From an uncultured SAR86 cluster bacterium (GTDB taxonomy: Bacteria > Pseudomonadota > Gammaproteobacteria > Magnimaribacterales > D2472): a DNA stretch of 64,000 nucleotides. Below, piece by piece: positions 42,305 to 50,583 of the stretch (its first letter is position 1; every line of letters begins with the position of its first letter). The DNA lies in NCBI GenBank assembly GCA_902558375.1, contig CACEDQ010000005.1, positions 1 through 64,000 on the forward strand, given 5' to 3'. The position numbers were made by a program, and so were the translations under genes. The notes beneath the pieces were generated by a model. It searched no databases and was not told where the DNA came from. It saw only the letters and a program-made list of their open reading frames with translations.

Positions 42305-42922
42305 TTATTTTTTAGCCACACCCCAGTAATTGTAACCCGCAAATTTAGGTGTGCTTGGAAGATACATTTCTTCCATATTTAAAATTTTAAAACCAGATGA
42401 AGTAATTAAATTGGGAATATCTCTATTAAGATTACAGCCACCAGCTATTTTATTCCATATGGGGTTAATTCTTCTTTGCCATTTAGCAATATCCTTATCA
42501 GGTGCCAATCCATGCTCACAAAATAATAATTGTCCCTCAGTCTTCAACACTCTCATTATTTCAGAATTAGATAATTTAATATCTGGAATTGTGCACATAG
42601 TATATGTGATCAAAACTGTATCAATTGAGTTATCAGGCAAAGGAATAGCTTCTGCACCACATTGAAGAAATTCAATTTCAAACTCATTTTTTTTTGCTAC
42701 AGGTTTTGCTAATTTTATAAGTTCTTCAGATGGATCCAAGCCATACAAGTAGTCAATTTTAGATTTATTATAAAAAGGTATATTAAGCCCAGATCCAATA
42801 CCAACATCTAAAACAACTCCTTTAGCTAAAGGAACTATTTTATCTCTTTGATAATTAATTGGTTTTGAGCTACAAGCACAATTTAAAAATTTTGGAAGAA
42901 TATATTTATCATAGAAACCCAA
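42305..42922 (-). CDS. SAM-dependent class I methyltransferase
   Basis: VVLDVGIGSGLNIPFY motif I, IDTVLITYTMCTIPD. Confidence 0.82.
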   Translation of the reverse strand: MGFYDKYILPKFLNCACSSKPINYQRDKIVPLAKGVVLDVGIGSGLNIPFYNKSKIDYLYGLDPSEELIKLAKPVAKKNEFEIEFLQCGAEAIPLPDNSIDTVLITYTMCTIPDIKLSNSEIMRVLKTEGQLLFCEHGLAPDKDIAKWQRRINPIWNKIAGGCNLNRDIPNLITSSGFKILNMEEMYLPSTPKFAGYNYWGVAKK

Positions 42923-42924
42923 AA

Positions 42925-43716
42925 CTAACTATCTGAAAACTCTACAAGAGGCATAGCAGCAGTATTAAAACCAGCATCTACATATGTAATTTCACCAGTT
43001 ATACCACTGGCGTAGTCTGAACATAAAAATGCTGCAACATTTCCAACTTCTTCAATTGTTACTGTTCTTCCAAGTGGTGCTCTAGAGGAATGTTGAGAAA
43101 GCATTTTTCTAAAATTTTTAACCCCTGAAGCAGCAAGAGTTTTAATTGGTCCTGCTGAGATAGCATTGACCCTGACGTTATCAGCACCCATCGATGCTGC
43201 AAGAAATCTTGTATTTGCTTCAAGACTTGCCTTAGCTAAACCCATAACGTTGTAATTTGGCATTGTTTGTATTGCTCCCAAATACGTTAGGGTAAGAAGG
43301 GCAGAACTATCATTAAGCATTGGTTTAGAAGCTTTAGCAAGAGCTGTAAAACTATATGAACTGATATCATGTGCCACTTTAAAACCTTCTCTAGTTGTAA
43401 CATCTACAAAATTTCCTGTTAATTGATCGGCGGGAGCAAATCCTATTGAATGAACAAAACCATCAAAGGTGTTCCAACGTTTACGGAGCTCCTCAAAAGA
43501 CTTTTCTATTGAATCATCTTTAGACACATCACATTCAATTAATATTTCAGATCCATATTCTTTGGCGAGTGGCTCAAGGTTCTTTAATAATCTTTCATTT
43601 TGATAGGTAAATGCTAGCTCAGCTCCCTCTCTATGCATTGCAGCAGCAATACCTGATGCGATGGAGTACTTATTAGCTAAGCCCGTAATTAAAATTTTTT
43701 TATTTTTAAGTAACAT
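42925..43716 (-). CDS. fabI: Enoyl-[acyl-carrier-protein] reductase (NADH), FabI
   Basis: [80 protein letters not shown]. Confidence 0.95.
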   Translation of the reverse strand: MLLKNKKILITGLANKYSIASGIAAAMHREGAELAFTYQNERLLKNLEPLAKEYGSEILIECDVSKDDSIEKSFEELRKRWNTFDGFVHSIGFAPADQLTGNFVDVTTREGFKVAHDISSYSFTALAKASKPMLNDSSALLTLTYLGAIQTMPNYNVMGLAKASLEANTRFLAASMGADNVRVNAISAGPIKTLAASGVKNFRKMLSQHSSRAPLGRTVTIEEVGNVAAFLCSDYASGITGEITYVDAGFNTAAMPLVEFSDS

Positions 43717-43874
43717 TTTTCTCTAAGTATTTAAAATAGTTATTGTAAAAGAAAACCATATTTTAATCTCAAATAAATATGTTTAATATATTGAAATATA
43801 AGAGAAACGAATAATTAATTATAAAATATATATAAAAAAGATTATTTTTTTTTGCTTTATTAAAAAAAAGCGTT

Positions 43875-43893
43875 CACAATAGCGAATATTGTG
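43875..43893. repeat. 7-bp inverted repeat, possible operator upstream of TonB receptor
   Basis: CACAATA-GCGAA-TATTGTG in the intergenic region before 43953. Confidence 0.45.
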
Positions 43894-43952
43894 TAAAACA
43901 ATTATGTTTTATATATATATTTATTAATGATAAACATAACTAGGGGAATCGT

Positions 43953-46718
43953 ATGTTAAATAAAAAAAGCTTTTTATATACATTCTTTGCTCTTTCATTA
44001 GTTGCTTTTAATACTAATGTTTTTGCTCAGGATGATGATAACGTCGAGGAAGTTATTGTTACTGGATCTAAAATTACTAAAGATGAGTTCTCATCATCTA
44101 GCCCAATAACAATAATAACTGAAGAGGATATCTTAAGTGCTGGTAATGCTAGTGTTGATGAGTATCTTAAATATACTCCAGCATTTACAGGCTACCAGTT
44201 AGGAACATCAACCAATAATGGTGGTGATGGTTCAAGAAAAGTTGATTTGAGAGGTTTGGGTTTTAATAGAACACTCGTACTTCTCAATGGAAAAAGAACA
44301 ATCGGTGATATTGGTGGCGATGGTGCCGTAGATATCGGCGGTATACCTGAAATGATGATCAAAAGAGTTGAAGTCCTAAAAGATGGCGCTTCTACTATTT
44401 ACGGTTCTGATGCTATTTCAGGTGTTGTTAACTTTATTCTTGATGATAAATTTACTGGTCTTAAAGTCCAAGCCGGAATGGGTGAAGGTACTGAAAATGG
44501 CCAAGCTAGAGACGAAAGCGTTGGTATGATGGCAGGTATTGGAGGAGATAATGGAAACGTAGTATTCTCAGCTTCTTGGAAAAACCAAAAAGAAATGCTC
44601 CAAGCAGAACAACCATGGGCTAATGATGCTCTATACCCACAAATTCAGTCTGATGGATCATTTAAGGCTGTAGGTTCTGGTTCAAGTAATAGTAGAAAAA
44701 TTAGAGGACCTGGTGGTAACTATATTTATGACAGTTCTATTGGTGCTGCTCGACCATTTACAGCTGCTGACGTTTATAACTATGCTCCTGTTAATGCGTT
44801 AATAACACCTAATGAAAGAACTCAAATGGGTGTATTAGGTACCTTAGAAGTTACAGATAATGTTGAAATGTATTTTTCAGGTATCTATAACAGAAGATAT
44901 TCACATCAAAGATTAGCTCCTGATGCTTCATTTGCTGTAAATTCAGCAGTTGAAACACCAAATAATGGTGCTCAATATAATGATTGGGTTCCAGCTAATA
45001 ACCCATACAACCCTTTTGGTTCAGTTAACTGTTCAAATTCAGCTGGTATCTGTGATGTCGCTGTTAGAATTAACAGAAGATTTGAAGAGTCTGGTGGACG
45101 TATTTTTGAACAAACTGTTGACGCGTATAGCATTGTAACTGGTTTCAGATTTGAAGCGATGGGTTGGAATCATGACATTTCAATGACATTTGCTGAAACT
45201 GAGCAAGTTGATGAAACATTAAACTATGGTAGATTCGATAGATGGGCTATCGCTGTAGACCCTGTAGCATGTGCTGCTAATTCAGCTTGTCCAGGAGTTT
45301 TAAACCCATTTGGTGAGTTTGGAAGTATTACACCTGAGCAAATGAGCTTCTTAACTGCAGGTTCATTAAAAGATCAGTCAGGTGCTGATTTTGAGATGAT
45401 TTCATGGGTTGTATCAAATGATATGTTTGCATTCGGTGTTGAAAAGAGACAAGAATTTGGATATTTCAAACCTGATGAGTTTAGTGCTGAAGGCCTAACA
45501 ACTGGTGGTGCATCTGCTCCGCTAAGAGGTGGATTTAGTGTTACTGAAGTATTTGGTGAGTATTTAGCTAAAGTTTCAGATGAATTAACAGTTGATATGT
45601 CTGTAAGATATTCTGATTATGATACTGTTGGTGACACAACCAACTTTAAAATTGGTGCTGATTATGTATTAAGTGAAGATGTAAGATTAAGAGCTTCATA
45701 TGGTACTGGCTTCAGAGCTCCAAACGTATCAGAGCTTAATACAGATGCTTCGACAACCTTCCCAGTTATTGACTTGCCTTGTGAGCTTGGTGACAGAAGA
45801 TTGGCTGCTGGAGCTATTTCACAAACTATACATTCAAATTGTCAAGCCCTTGGTTATGACACTTCTGATGCTGGTGAATATGGTTTTGCATGGCAGTCTT
45901 ATCATGAGTATTATGCTGATGGTCAATTAGCACCTGAAGAATCAACTAACTTATCATTTGGTGCTGTTATGGATTCTGATATGCTTGGTGGCGTTCAAAT
46001 GTCTGTGGATTACTTTAATATAGAAATTGATAAAGTTATTGCATTACCAATTGCTAATCTTATTTTCTTAGATTGTTTATCACAAACAACTATGGACTTC
46101 TCAAAAGGTAGTTGTGGTCTATTTATAGATTATGGTTTGAATGATAGTTCAAGCTTTGGTCCTAATGGATTGCAATACTTTGGATATCCAGGTGATATTG
46201 AAACTCCATGGGGTAACCAAGGAACTTTCACATCTGATGGTATAGATTTTGCTTTAAGCACATCAGGTGATCTTGATATGGGAGCTGTAAGTGGTTACTC
46301 AGTTAACTTCGATGCTACATGGCACAATTCATATGAACAAGAATTCACATATGGTGGCGGTAGAGATTATGTTGGTTCAGCTGACGGTTTTGCTGTATAC
46401 CCTGAGCTTAGATATGTACTAGCTCTTGGTGTAAATGGTGACTCATGGAATGCTTCTTGGAATATTAGATTTGTAAGTGAATCTGATGACGTTTGGAGAC
46501 ATCCTTCAGTTACTGCTGACGCTGTAGCAGAGGCTACAACATATCATGACCTCACAACAAGTTATGATTTTGGTAATACTGTACTTAGATTCGGTGTTAA
46601 CAATTTAACTGATGAGAAACCGCCTTATTTCCATTCAAACTTTAACGGAAATACAGAGCCAGGTGTCTATGATGTCATTGGAAGAAGAATGTTTATGTCT
46701 GTTACTGCAACATTCTAA
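43953..46718 (+). CDS. TonB-dependent outer-membrane receptor
   Basis: VEEVIVTGSKITKDEFSSSSPITIITEEDI, DLRGLGFNRTLVLLNGKRT, KRVEVLKDGASTIYGSDAISGVVNFI, terminal aromatic residue. Confidence 0.94.
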   Translation: MLNKKSFLYTFFALSLVAFNTNVFAQDDDNVEEVIVTGSKITKDEFSSSSPITIITEEDILSAGNASVDEYLKYTPAFTGYQLGTSTNNGGDGSRKVDLRGLGFNRTLVLLNGKRTIGDIGGDGAVDIGGIPEMMIKRVEVLKDGASTIYGSDAISGVVNFILDDKFTGLKVQAGMGEGTENGQARDESVGMMAGIGGDNGNVVFSASWKNQKEMLQAEQPWANDALYPQIQSDGSFKAVGSGSSNSRKIRGPGGNYIYDSSIGAARPFTAADVYNYAPVNALITPNERTQMGVLGTLEVTDNVEMYFSGIYNRRYSHQRLAPDASFAVNSAVETPNNGAQYNDWVPANNPYNPFGSVNCSNSAGICDVAVRINRRFEESGGRIFEQTVDAYSIVTGFRFEAMGWNHDISMTFAETEQVDETLNYGRFDRWAIAVDPVACAANSACPGVLNPFGEFGSITPEQMSFLTAGSLKDQSGADFEMISWVVSNDMFAFGVEKRQEFGYFKPDEFSAEGLTTGGASAPLRGGFSVTEVFGEYLAKVSDELTVDMSVRYSDYDTVGDTTNFKIGADYVLSEDVRLRASYGTGFRAPNVSELNTDASTTFPVIDLPCELGDRRLAAGAISQTIHSNCQALGYDTSDAGEYGFAWQSYHEYYADGQLAPEESTNLSFGAVMDSDMLGGVQMSVDYFNIEIDKVIALPIANLIFLDCLSQTTMDFSKGSCGLFIDYGLNDSSSFGPNGLQYFGYPGDIETPWGNQGTFTSDGIDFALSTSGDLDMGAVSGYSVNFDATWHNSYEQEFTYGGGRDYVGSADGFAVYPELRYVLALGVNGDSWNASWNIRFVSESDDVWRHPSVTADAVAEATTYHDLTTSYDFGNTVLRFGVNNLTDEKPPYFHSNFNGNTEPGVYDVIGRRMFMSVTATF

Positions 46719-46734
46719 AACCATAAAATCTAAT

Positions 46735-46763
46735 AAAAAGGCTGCATATGCAGCCTTTTTTTT
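46735..46763 (+). terminator. Intrinsic terminator downstream of TonB receptor
   Basis: AAAAAGGCTGC-ATAT-GCAGCCTTTTTTTT. Confidence 0.88.
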
Positions 46764-46810
46764 GCATAAAATTTAGTATGATTTATTTTAATTTTTAGAA
46801 TGATTAAATA

Positions 46811-47950
46811 TTATTTAATCTTTTGTTTTTGAGTTTCATCTCTATGTTTTTTTAGATACTTCATAAACGGTGTTCCTCCAGTACCTGTAATAGTTGATCC
46901 TCCTCTTCCAAATGGGTTTTTGATTTGTGATTGTTTGTGAATATAAGTTGCAGCAAATTCAAGATGTTGTGCTCTAAATTTTCTTATCTCCTCCAAGCAT
47001 TTATTGTATTCATTTGTTAGTTTTTTGGATTGGAGAATTAAATCTTTTACGTTAGATCTTTTTTCAACTTGTTCAATCATTAGTCGATGTTCTGGAGGCA
47101 TATAATCTCGCATCTCATTTAGATAATGCCTAAGATGATCATTGGTATGATATATCCCCAGAGCTCCATCAAGAAATGGAATCATACTACTTTGAGCACC
47201 TGTTTCACCCCTAAAATATTGTGGCTTGTTATCAAATTGATTCTGATATACCAAACCTTTTTTTAAATCTGGATTATCTTTTGTACCAAATATAAAAGGC
47301 CTAACTCTATGATAGTAAACATATGGATCACATTTTTCAGGCATTCTAGAAAAAATAGAATTAACATCTCTTAAAGAAGAAATAATTTGTTTGAGATTCT
47401 TTGAATACAAAGAAGCCGAATCAGATTCTTTTAATTTAGATAATTGTGAGGCAGCATATATAGCATCTGTTGCAGCATTTTCTATACATACGTGAATTGT
47501 TACAAACCAATCCTCATCAACACCGCCAAGAAAATTATTTATTAGCCCAACATTTTCTAAACTAATTTTTTCTTTGGGGTTAATTCTATACCAGTTATCT
47601 AAACAATAACTGGCATAACTTAGTATTGGAGGCCGCCCTAAAATTTTAGATAAAGTTACCCATGGCTTTGCAAGTACTTCTGGTAAAATTTTTGATGGGC
47701 TTTTAGAGCCCCAAATGTAAGCATGTGAAATAAAACTAAAATGAGCCATAGCTAGCTTTATTTCTTTCATATCATTATTTTTTATTAAAGCATTAATTGA
47801 AAGATCATTTAATTTTAAATTATCTACTGTACTTCTAACCCTACCAGTTAGTAAAAGCTTCGGTAATTTAAATGCTATATCTGAAATTCTATCTAAGGAC
47901 TTTGCTTTAGTTTTATATTTAATTAAGGGATCTTTTTTAGGTAGAAACAT
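46811..47950 (-). CDS. Indoleamine 2,3-dioxygenase family protein
   Basis: YFRGETGAQSSMIPFLDGALGI, YLNEMRDYMPPEHRLMIEQVEK, IRKFRAQHLEFAATYI (candidate proximal heme His), GTGGTPFMKYLKKHRDET. Confidence 0.85.
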   Translation of the reverse strand: MFLPKKDPLIKYKTKAKSLDRISDIAFKLPKLLLTGRVRSTVDNLKLNDLSINALIKNNDMKEIKLAMAHFSFISHAYIWGSKSPSKILPEVLAKPWVTLSKILGRPPILSYASYCLDNWYRINPKEKISLENVGLINNFLGGVDEDWFVTIHVCIENAATDAIYAASQLSKLKESDSASLYSKNLKQIISSLRDVNSIFSRMPEKCDPYVYYHRVRPFIFGTKDNPDLKKGLVYQNQFDNKPQYFRGETGAQSSMIPFLDGALGIYHTNDHLRHYLNEMRDYMPPEHRLMIEQVEKRSNVKDLILQSKKLTNEYNKCLEEIRKFRAQHLEFAATYIHKQSQIKNPFGRGGSTITGTGGTPFMKYLKKHRDETQKQKIK

Positions 47951-48041
47951 ATAATTTTTATTTATAAATAGTAAATATATTGTATTGTTTTTATTAATTT
48001 AAAAATAGATAAAAAAATATTATTTTTTTTAAAAAAAAGTG

Positions 48042-48069
48042 TTGACATAAAATTTCAAAAGCGTATATT
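48042..48069 (+). promoter_or_regulatory. Sigma70-type promoter for putative structured RNA
   Basis: TTGACA (48042-48047), 16-nt spacer, TATATT (48064-48069). Confidence 0.75.
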
Positions 48070-48075
48070 TAATAG

Positions 48076-48296
48076 ACCAACTTGATTCCGACTAACAATC
48101 AACTGCAGACGGGAGTTAGAGAGGTCAAGAAGGAAGAGCCCATAGGGTGAAAGCGTTTGTAAGAGTCGATGATAAAAAATAGCTTACAGACCCACCAAGA
48201 GTTCAGGAGAAAGAACTCGAGGAGCCAGAGAAAATCTCACTTTGGACCCCTAAGGAACTCGAACTTAAAGAAACAGAGCTAGTCTCTGTTTTTTTT
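48076..48296 (+). ncRNA. Putative structured small RNA, family unidentified
   Basis: Promoter, no ORF in this stretch, compensatory helices (CTTGA/TCAAG with CTAAC/GTTAG; GTTTGTAAG/CTTACAGAC; GAGTTC/GAACTC), intrinsic terminator at the 3' end; boundaries approximate. Confidence 0.7.
48271..48296 (+). terminator. Intrinsic terminator of putative structured RNA
   Basis: AAACAGAG-CTAGT-CTCTGTTT plus T-tract. Confidence 0.88.
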
Positions 48297-48340
48297 CGTC
48301 TGAAATATGCTTCAAAATATTACTCATATATAATAATTTA

Positions 48341-48895
48341 ATGAAACATCTATTCACCATTGCCCTTTTTGTTTTTTCTGTATTTACTCAATCTGATATT
48401 TATCAAAACGAGTTAGGTTGTAAGACAAAGCTTTTACAAACTATGAAAGCAACCTCTTCATATTCATCAAGACAAGGCTATGGTGTTGTTAATTTTGATA
48501 TCAATAAAGATGGAACAGTATCTAATATACAAGCCATTGATTCACAATGTGCAATATCAAGAAATGAAGATGGCAGTATTTTATTTAAAAAATGTCCTTT
48601 TTTTAAAAAAAGCTCATACGCTGCTGCAAGATATTTAAAATTTACACCTCCAAAAAATGAAGAGGGAGAGTCATGCTCAATGAATAATCAAGAACGCATT
48701 TTTACACATCATAAATATAATGTTCGCTTTAAAAATAAAAAAGAATTTTTACTTGATGAGGATTTCCATAATTTTGTAGATAGATCTGAATTTAATGGTT
48801 CTCAAGAATCTCTAACAAATATTCCTGATACAGCTAATTCACAACCTCGACCATCTTTAATACCAACGCAACCAAACTTACCACCAAACAATTAA
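48341..48895 (+). CDS. Exported protein with TonB C-terminal-like domain
   Basis: Signal peptide; GYGVVNFDINKDGTVSNIQAIDSQC...SYAAARYLKFTPP resembles the TonB_C fold pattern. Confidence 0.5.
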   Translation: MKHLFTIALFVFSVFTQSDIYQNELGCKTKLLQTMKATSSYSSRQGYGVVNFDINKDGTVSNIQAIDSQCAISRNEDGSILFKKCPFFKKSSYAAARYLKFTPPKNEEGESCSMNNQERIFTHHKYNVRFKNKKEFLLDEDFHNFVDRSEFNGSQESLTNIPDTANSQPRPSLIPTQPNLPPNN

Positions 48896-48948
48896 AGAAT
48901 TTACCACCAAACAATTTGTTTTCTATTTATAATAGCTTTCTGCATTGT

Positions 48949-49024
<76 letters not shown>

Positions 49025-49025
49025 A

Positions 49026-50513
49026 TCATCTATTTTTTAAGTGGTTGTAAAATTTTAAATTTGAATCTTTAATAGAAAATATTCTTACTGCAAAAATATC
49101 TTTTAAATAATTTTGATAATTTTTCCATGGTGCTTTGTTTCCTTGTTTTGGCATCAGTTTAAGACCTCTTTCAAAGTAGCCTGATGTAAAATCAATCAAT
49201 CGGTCATCACCATAAGCATCTTTATCATCAATTGGCTCACAACAACCAACTCCTTTTTTATCCATAAGATTTATTAATCTGCAAACATATTCGCAAGTAA
49301 GGTCTGCTCTAAGTGTCCATGAAGCATTCACATAACCAAAGGACATAGCAAAATTAGGAACTCCACTAAGTAACATACCCTTGTAAGTTAATCTTTTATT
49401 CGGCTGGACTGTAACATTATCAATTGTGACATTAATGCCATTTAAAGAATTTAATTCAATACCAGTTGCCGTAACTATAATATCTGCTTTAACGTTAGCA
49501 CCTGAGTTTAGACTAATTCCGTCAGACTCAAATTCTTTGATAGTATCGGTCACCACAGATGCTTTTCTATTTTTAATTGATTCAAACAGATCACTATCAG
49601 GAACTAGGCATATTCTTTGATCCCATGGTTTATATGTGGGAGTGAAATGTTTTTCAACGTCATAATCTTCTCCTAGTTCATTTTTTACCATATCTAAAAT
49701 TCTATTTTTTGTAGCATCTGGATATTTTCTTGCAAGAAAAAATGTCCAACTTTGAAATAAGATATTTTTCCATCTAATTAAAAAATAAGTAACTCTTACT
49801 GGAAGAAATTTTCTAAGAAATTTATTTATCACATCTTCGCTGGGTCTTGATACAACATATGTTGGTGATCTTTGAATCATAACAACATGTTCAGCTTTTT
49901 TTGCAATTTCTGGGACAATGGTGACAGCAGTGGCACCACTACCTATCACAGCAATTTTTTTATTCTTATAGTCAATTTTGTCATTCCAGAATTGAGGATG
50001 GATTATTTGACCCTCAAAACTTTCTTGATTTTTAAAATAGGGCATATGTGGTTTGGTGTAACTATAATATCCTCCACATAAAAATAAAAAATTACATGTC
50101 ATGTTTTTTATTTGACCTTTTTCTTCTATCTCCAACTCCCAGAGCAATTTAGTTGAACACCAATTTGCTGAACTAACTTTATGGTTAAGAAGAATATCTT
50201 TCATTAAATTATTTTCATCTACCGTTTCTTGCAAATATTCAAGAATTGAAGGTCCATCGGCAATTGATTTATCATGAATCCATGGTTTAAATCTGTAACC
50301 AAGAGTATGCATATCTGAATCAGATCTGATACCTGGATATTTAAAAAGGTCCCATGTTCCACCGATATTATCTCTGCCCTCAAGAATAACAAAGGATTTG
50401 TTTGGACAAGATTTTCTAAAATTATATCCGGCAGCTATGCCAGATATACCAGCACCTACAACTACAATATCTTTATGAGTATCTTTAGTATTTTTCATAT
50501 CAAACTTTTTCAA
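49026..50513 (-). CDS. Flavin-containing (Baeyer-Villiger-type) monooxygenase
   Basis: VVVGAGISGIAAGYNF, GGTWDLFKYPGIRSDSDMHTLGYRF, VIGSGATAVTIVPEIAKKAEHVVMIQRSPTY. Confidence 0.88.
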   Translation of the reverse strand: MKKFDMKNTKDTHKDIVVVGAGISGIAAGYNFRKSCPNKSFVILEGRDNIGGTWDLFKYPGIRSDSDMHTLGYRFKPWIHDKSIADGPSILEYLQETVDENNLMKDILLNHKVSSANWCSTKLLWELEIEEKGQIKNMTCNFLFLCGGYYSYTKPHMPYFKNQESFEGQIIHPQFWNDKIDYKNKKIAVIGSGATAVTIVPEIAKKAEHVVMIQRSPTYVVSRPSEDVINKFLRKFLPVRVTYFLIRWKNILFQSWTFFLARKYPDATKNRILDMVKNELGEDYDVEKHFTPTYKPWDQRICLVPDSDLFESIKNRKASVVTDTIKEFESDGISLNSGANVKADIIVTATGIELNSLNGINVTIDNVTVQPNKRLTYKGMLLSGVPNFAMSFGYVNASWTLRADLTCEYVCRLINLMDKKGVGCCEPIDDKDAYGDDRLIDFTSGYFERGLKLMPKQGNKAPWKNYQNYLKDIFAVRIFSIKDSNLKFYNHLKNR

Positions 50514-50583
50514 TATATTACTATTTATTTCATTTAAAAATACTTTTTACAATATAAAACTTATGAGTTAAATTAGAACATAG

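Noticed and set aside
48076-48296. RNase P RNA, tmRNA or 6S RNA identity for the structured RNA
   Set aside because: A short AGGGTGAAAG...GTAAGAG stretch resembles part of RNase P, but the GAGGAAAGTCCGGGCTC and 3' ACAGAACCCGGCTTA-type universal elements are absent and it is too short; no tmRNA tRNA-like ends; no 6S-type arrangement recognised
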